A stretch of DNA of 64,000 nt from an uncultured Microbacterium sp. (lineage in GTDB: Bacteria > Actinomycetota > Actinomycetes > Actinomycetales > Microbacteriaceae): positions 124,001-188,000 of the forward strand of contig CAJYHN010000010.1 of NCBI GenBank assembly GCA_913774665.1. Reading direction: 5' to 3'. The position numbers were made by a program, and so were the translations under genes. Below the pieces are notes generated by a model. It did no database searches. It saw only the letters and a list, made by a program, of their open reading frames with translations, and had not been told where the DNA came from. Of this stretch, positions 61,413-64,000 are shown piece after piece. The first letter of the stretch is position 1. Each line of letters begins with the position of its first letter.

Positions 61413-62312
61413 TCAGCTCTTCACCGAGCCGGCCGTGAGGCCGCTGATGAAGAAGCGTTGGAAGAAGAGGAAGAGCACCAGCACCGGGATCGAGCCGAGG
61501 ATGCTCATCGCCATGATCTGGTTCCACTCGTACGAGTGCTGGCCCATGAGCAATTGGATGCCGATGGGCACGGTGCGCATGTCGATGGTCCGCGTGAGGG
61601 TCAGAGCGAACAGGAACTCGTTCCACGCGATCATGAACGTGTAGATGCCCACCGAGACGATGCCCGGGATCGAGATCGGGACGAGCACGCGCCACAGCGC
61701 CGTGAAGGAGCCGGCGCCGTCGACGCGGACCGCCTCGTCGAGTTCCTTGGGGAGGGTGTTGAAGTACCCGGTCATCATGATGATCGCGTAGGGCAGCGTG
61801 AACACCATGTACGTGAAGATCAGGCCCGGGTAGGTGTTGTACAGCCCGAGCCCGACCATCAGGCCGAAGTACGGGATGAGCAGCGTGATCGGGGGCACCG
61901 CCTGGACGCTGACGATGATGACGTTGACGATGCGCTTGCCGCGGAACTCGAACCGGCTGAAGGCGTAGGCGGCCTGGATGGCCACGAGCAGCGTCAGGAT
62001 CGTGACCGCTCCCGCGACGACGTAGCTGTTGATGAAGAAGCGCACCGTCTCGGGGTTGGTGAAGATCGAGACGTACGCGTCGAACGAGAAGGTGTCGGTG
62101 ATCAGGCGCGGCGGGAGCTCGAAGATCTGCGTGTTCGATTTGAACGAGCTCGACAGCATCCACAGCACGGGACCCGCGGCGAAGACCGCTCCGATCAGCA
62201 GGCCGATCAGCACGCCGACCTGGGCGAGCCGGCGACGCGTGCGGCTGTTCGTCGTGCGCCGGGGCGTGGGTGCTGCCGCGGCGCGCGGCCGCGCGGGGGT
62301 GGTCAGGGCCAT
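61413..62312 (-). CDS. Carbohydrate ABC transporter permease (MalG type)
   Basis: The 299-residue protein has a basic, Pro-rich N-terminus, six membrane segments and the EAA loop DEAVRVDGAGSFTALWRVLVPI. It is the second permease of a CUT1-type importer. ATG 62312 lies one base after the stop of the first permease. No ATPase gene is present in the operon, so a shared MsiK-like ATPase is probably used, as in many actinobacteria. Confidence 0.92.
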   Translation of the reverse strand: MALTTPARPRAAAAPTPRRTTNSRTRRRLAQVGVLIGLLIGAVFAAGPVLWMLSSSFKSNTQIFELPPRLITDTFSFDAYVSIFTNPETVRFFINSYVVAGAVTILTLLVAIQAAYAFSRFEFRGKRIVNVIIVSVQAVPPITLLIPYFGLMVGLGLYNTYPGLIFTYMVFTLPYAIIMMTGYFNTLPKELDEAVRVDGAGSFTALWRVLVPISIPGIVSVGIYTFMIAWNEFLFALTLTRTIDMRTVPIGIQLLMGQHSYEWNQIMAMSILGSIPVLVLFLFFQRFFISGLTAGSVKS

Positions 62313-62313
62313 G

Positions 62314-63243
62314 TCAGTCCCTCGCCTTCTGGTGGCGGACGTAGAGCACCGCGATGATCATCGACATCGCCAGGACCAACACCGCGGAGGTGGAGGCCAT
62401 CGAGAAGTCGTATTTCGCGAACGCGAGCTTGTAGGTGAACGTGCTGAGCATCTCGGTGACGTCGATCGGACCGCCGCCCGTGGTCAGCCAGATGAGGGCG
62501 AACTGCTGGGAGGTCCAGATGAGGTCGAGCAGCACGAGGCTGACGATGATCGGGCGCAGCTGCGGGACGGTGACGTTCCAGAACCGTTGGACGGGGCTCG
62601 CGCCGTCGACGGTGGCGGCCTCGTACAGATCGCTCGGGATGCCCTGGAGACCCGCGAGCAGGCTCACCATGAAGAAGGGGTAACCGGCCCAGATGTTGAT
62701 GAAGGTGACGGTGCCGAGAGCGAGTTGCGGCGAGGCGAGCCACTCGATGTTCGTGTTCAGCAGGAAGTTGACGATGCCGTTGGGGGCGAGCAGCATGCGC
62801 CACAGCACCGCGATCACGGCCACCGTGAACAGCCACGGCAGCACGTACAGCCCCCGGAAGATCGCCCGGGGGACGGCGCCGATGAGCCGACTGTTCAGCA
62901 GGAGGGCGAAGGAGAGCCCGAGCACGAGGTGCGCCGCGACGCTCGTCAGCGTGAAGAAGAGGGTGTTGCCGGTGGCCTTCCAGAACCCCGGGTCGGTGAG
63001 GATGGCGACGTAGTTGTCGATCCCCACCAGGTCGGGGCTCTTGTTGAGGATCACGTTGTCCTGGAACGAGTACCCGATCACCATGACGATCGGGACGATC
63101 ATCAGGACGAAGAGAAGGATGAGGGTCGGCGAGAGGAAGACGTATGCCTCGCCGGCTTTGCGGAGCTGCCGGGTGCGGCGCGAGGCGGGTCGTCCGGTGA
63201 CGATCAGCTCGGTATCGGGGGGCGTGAGGGTGCGCATGGTCAT
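62314..63243 (-). CDS. Carbohydrate ABC transporter permease (MalF type)
   Basis: The 309-residue protein has six membrane segments, beginning YVFLSPTLILLFVLMIVPIVMVI, and the EAA loop EAATVDGASPVQRFWNVTVPQL. It is the first permease of the CUT1 importer. ATG 63243 is chosen. ATG 63237 is also possible. It follows the binding protein across a 16-bp hairpin. Confidence 0.92.
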   Translation of the reverse strand: MTMRTLTPPDTELIVTGRPASRRTRQLRKAGEAYVFLSPTLILLFVLMIVPIVMVIGYSFQDNVILNKSPDLVGIDNYVAILTDPGFWKATGNTLFFTLTSVAAHLVLGLSFALLLNSRLIGAVPRAIFRGLYVLPWLFTVAVIAVLWRMLLAPNGIVNFLLNTNIEWLASPQLALGTVTFINIWAGYPFFMVSLLAGLQGIPSDLYEAATVDGASPVQRFWNVTVPQLRPIIVSLVLLDLIWTSQQFALIWLTTGGGPIDVTEMLSTFTYKLAFAKYDFSMASTSAVLVLAMSMIIAVLYVRHQKARD

Positions 63244-63263
63244 GAGGTGCGGCTTTCGCTGAG

Positions 63264-63303
63264 CGGGATGCCGCACCGCGAGCGGTGGCGGTGCGGCATC
63301 CCG
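63264..63303. terminator. Intra-operon hairpin, perfect 16-bp stem
   Basis: CGGGATGCCGCACCGC (63264-63279) and its exact complement (63288-63303) have an 8-base loop. It lies between the binding-protein stop and the first permease, the usual place for a partial terminator that keeps binding protein above permease. Each arm contains the recurrent GGATGCC heptamer. Confidence 0.6.
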
Positions 63304-63316
63304 GTTCGGGGTCGGA

Positions 63317-64000
63317 TCAGAACTCCGACGTCCATTCGTCCTGCGTCTTCTTGAGGGCGTCGCTCATCGACTCCTGGCCGTCGAGCGCCGACTGGAACTC
63401 CGTGCCGAACTGGCGCATCAGTTCTTCCGCGACGGGCAGACCCGTGAACTCGTTCGCCGGGTAGCCCTTCTTGTAGATGTCGAAGGCCGTCTTGAACAAC
63501 GCGTCGTCTTCAACGAAGGTCGGCACGCTCTCGGTATTGCCCGGGAAGGCCTTGGCCATCGTGGACAGCTCGCTGTTGACGTCCTTGCCCATCAGGAACT
63601 GCACCAGTTTGAAGGCGGCATCCTTGTGCTCGGAGTTCTCGGCGACGCCGATGCCCCACGAGGCGTAGGGGATCCCGCGCTCGCCGGTGAAGCCGTCCTT
63701 CGCGGGGATCGCCGAGATCGAGAACTTCAGATCCGGGTTGGACTGGCGGATGAGGTTGATGTGCGCGAGCGAGTCGATCATCATTCCGACGCGACCGTTG
63801 GTGAACTCCTCGACCTTGTCCTGTTCCTTCATGGTGAAGGAACCCGGGGCGATGACCTTGTCGTTCCAGAGCTGCTGGATGAAGTCGGTGGCGGAGGACA
63901 CGTCGCTGTTGGTCAGATCGGGCTGGCCGTCTTTGAGCATCGAGCCGCCCGAGGCCCAGACCCACGACATGACGTCGTTCTGCACGCCGTTGGGCGCTTC
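63317..64000 (-). CDS. Sugar ABC transporter substrate-binding protein (C-terminal part)
   Basis: Only 227 residues of the C-terminal lobe lie inside the window. The frame runs off the right edge. Family landmarks are GRVGMMIDSLAHINLI, the GERGIPYASWGIGVAENSEHKDAAFKLVQFLM block and FGTEFQSALDGQES near the end, typical of CUT1 (MalE-like) binding proteins. It is upstream of both permeases and is the most promoter-proximal gene visible in the operon. Confidence 0.9.
   Translation of the reverse strand, partial: EAPNGVQNDVMSWVWASGGSMLKDGQPDLTNSDVSSATDFIQQLWNDKVIAPGSFTMKEQDKVEEFTNGRVGMMIDSLAHINLIRQSNPDLKFSISAIPAKDGFTGERGIPYASWGIGVAENSEHKDAAFKLVQFLMGKDVNSELSTMAKAFPGNTESVPTFVEDDALFKTAFDIYKKGYPANEFTGLPVAEELMRQFGTEFQSALDGQESMSDALKKTQDEWTSEF

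Overview
The window looks like a chromosome segment from a high-GC actinobacterium. GC is very high, starts are often GTG or TTG, SNF2/SWIM, Lhr-Nei2, DUF1304, DUF3072 and TreX-TreY-TreZ genes are present, and RpoB/RpoC are of the actinobacterial type. The small-protein families (the MGTxxYG-type family, DUF6421, DUF3072) point to Microbacteriaceae, probably Microbacterium. The genus is an inference. I see no rRNA, tRNA, CRISPR array, phage or insertion sequence. No stretch longer than about 300 bases lacks a gene or gene remnant.

Layout. 1-2.5 kb: a truncated membrane protein, then two convergent paralogous four-cysteine exported proteins. 2.5-10.2 kb: rpoC and rpoB on the minus strand, with a promoter and leader upstream and a run of hairpins downstream. 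10.2-12.6 kb: pxpA and a fused pxpB-pxpC (5-oxoprolinase). 12.6-20.5 kb: a spermidine-synthase-like gene, a TPR-like protein, a SprT-like protease, a ComB-like protein, an SRPBCC-like protein, a NarL-type two-component system, and an Lrp regulator divergent from a DUF6421 + SDR pair. 20.7-28.5 kb: SNF2 helicase, threonine aldolase, M3 oligopeptidase, NUDIX-like protein and an alpha/beta hydrolase. 28.7-34.6 kb: an ABC-F remnant, then lhr and nei2. 34.8-41.6 kb: a beta-helix protein, DUF1304, a LysR-ligand-domain protein, a four-gene ABC importer and a glutamine amidotransferase-like protein. 41.7-46.3 kb: a tryptophan-rich membrane protein, a 62-residue membrane protein, and a GH36 alpha-galactosidase divergent from its likely ROK repressor. 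46.3-52.8 kb: glgX/treX-treY-treZ. 52.9-58 kb: small regulators, including a small alarmone synthetase, three MGTxxYG-type paralogues and a divergent MarR pair. 58-64 kb: an alpha/beta hydrolase, then a sugar operon read right to left (binding protein, two permeases, class II aldolase, ADP-dependent-kinase-family protein) that leaves the window at the right edge.

How genes work together. TreX debranches glycogen-like glucan, TreY makes the terminal trehalosyl unit and TreZ releases trehalose. The right-end operon encodes import plus candidate phosphorylation and aldol cleavage of an unknown carbohydrate. PxpABC opens 5-oxoproline. Lhr and Nei2 are translationally coupled repair proteins.

Two window-wide patterns stand out. 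The heptamer GGATGCC (or GGCATCC) occurs about once per 650 bases, several-fold above a base-composition expectation, and also forms the arms of several intergenic hairpins. About twenty genes have a TANNNT-type -10 box six or seven bases before the start codon and no ribosome binding site, which suggests widespread leaderless transcription. All counts were made by eye.
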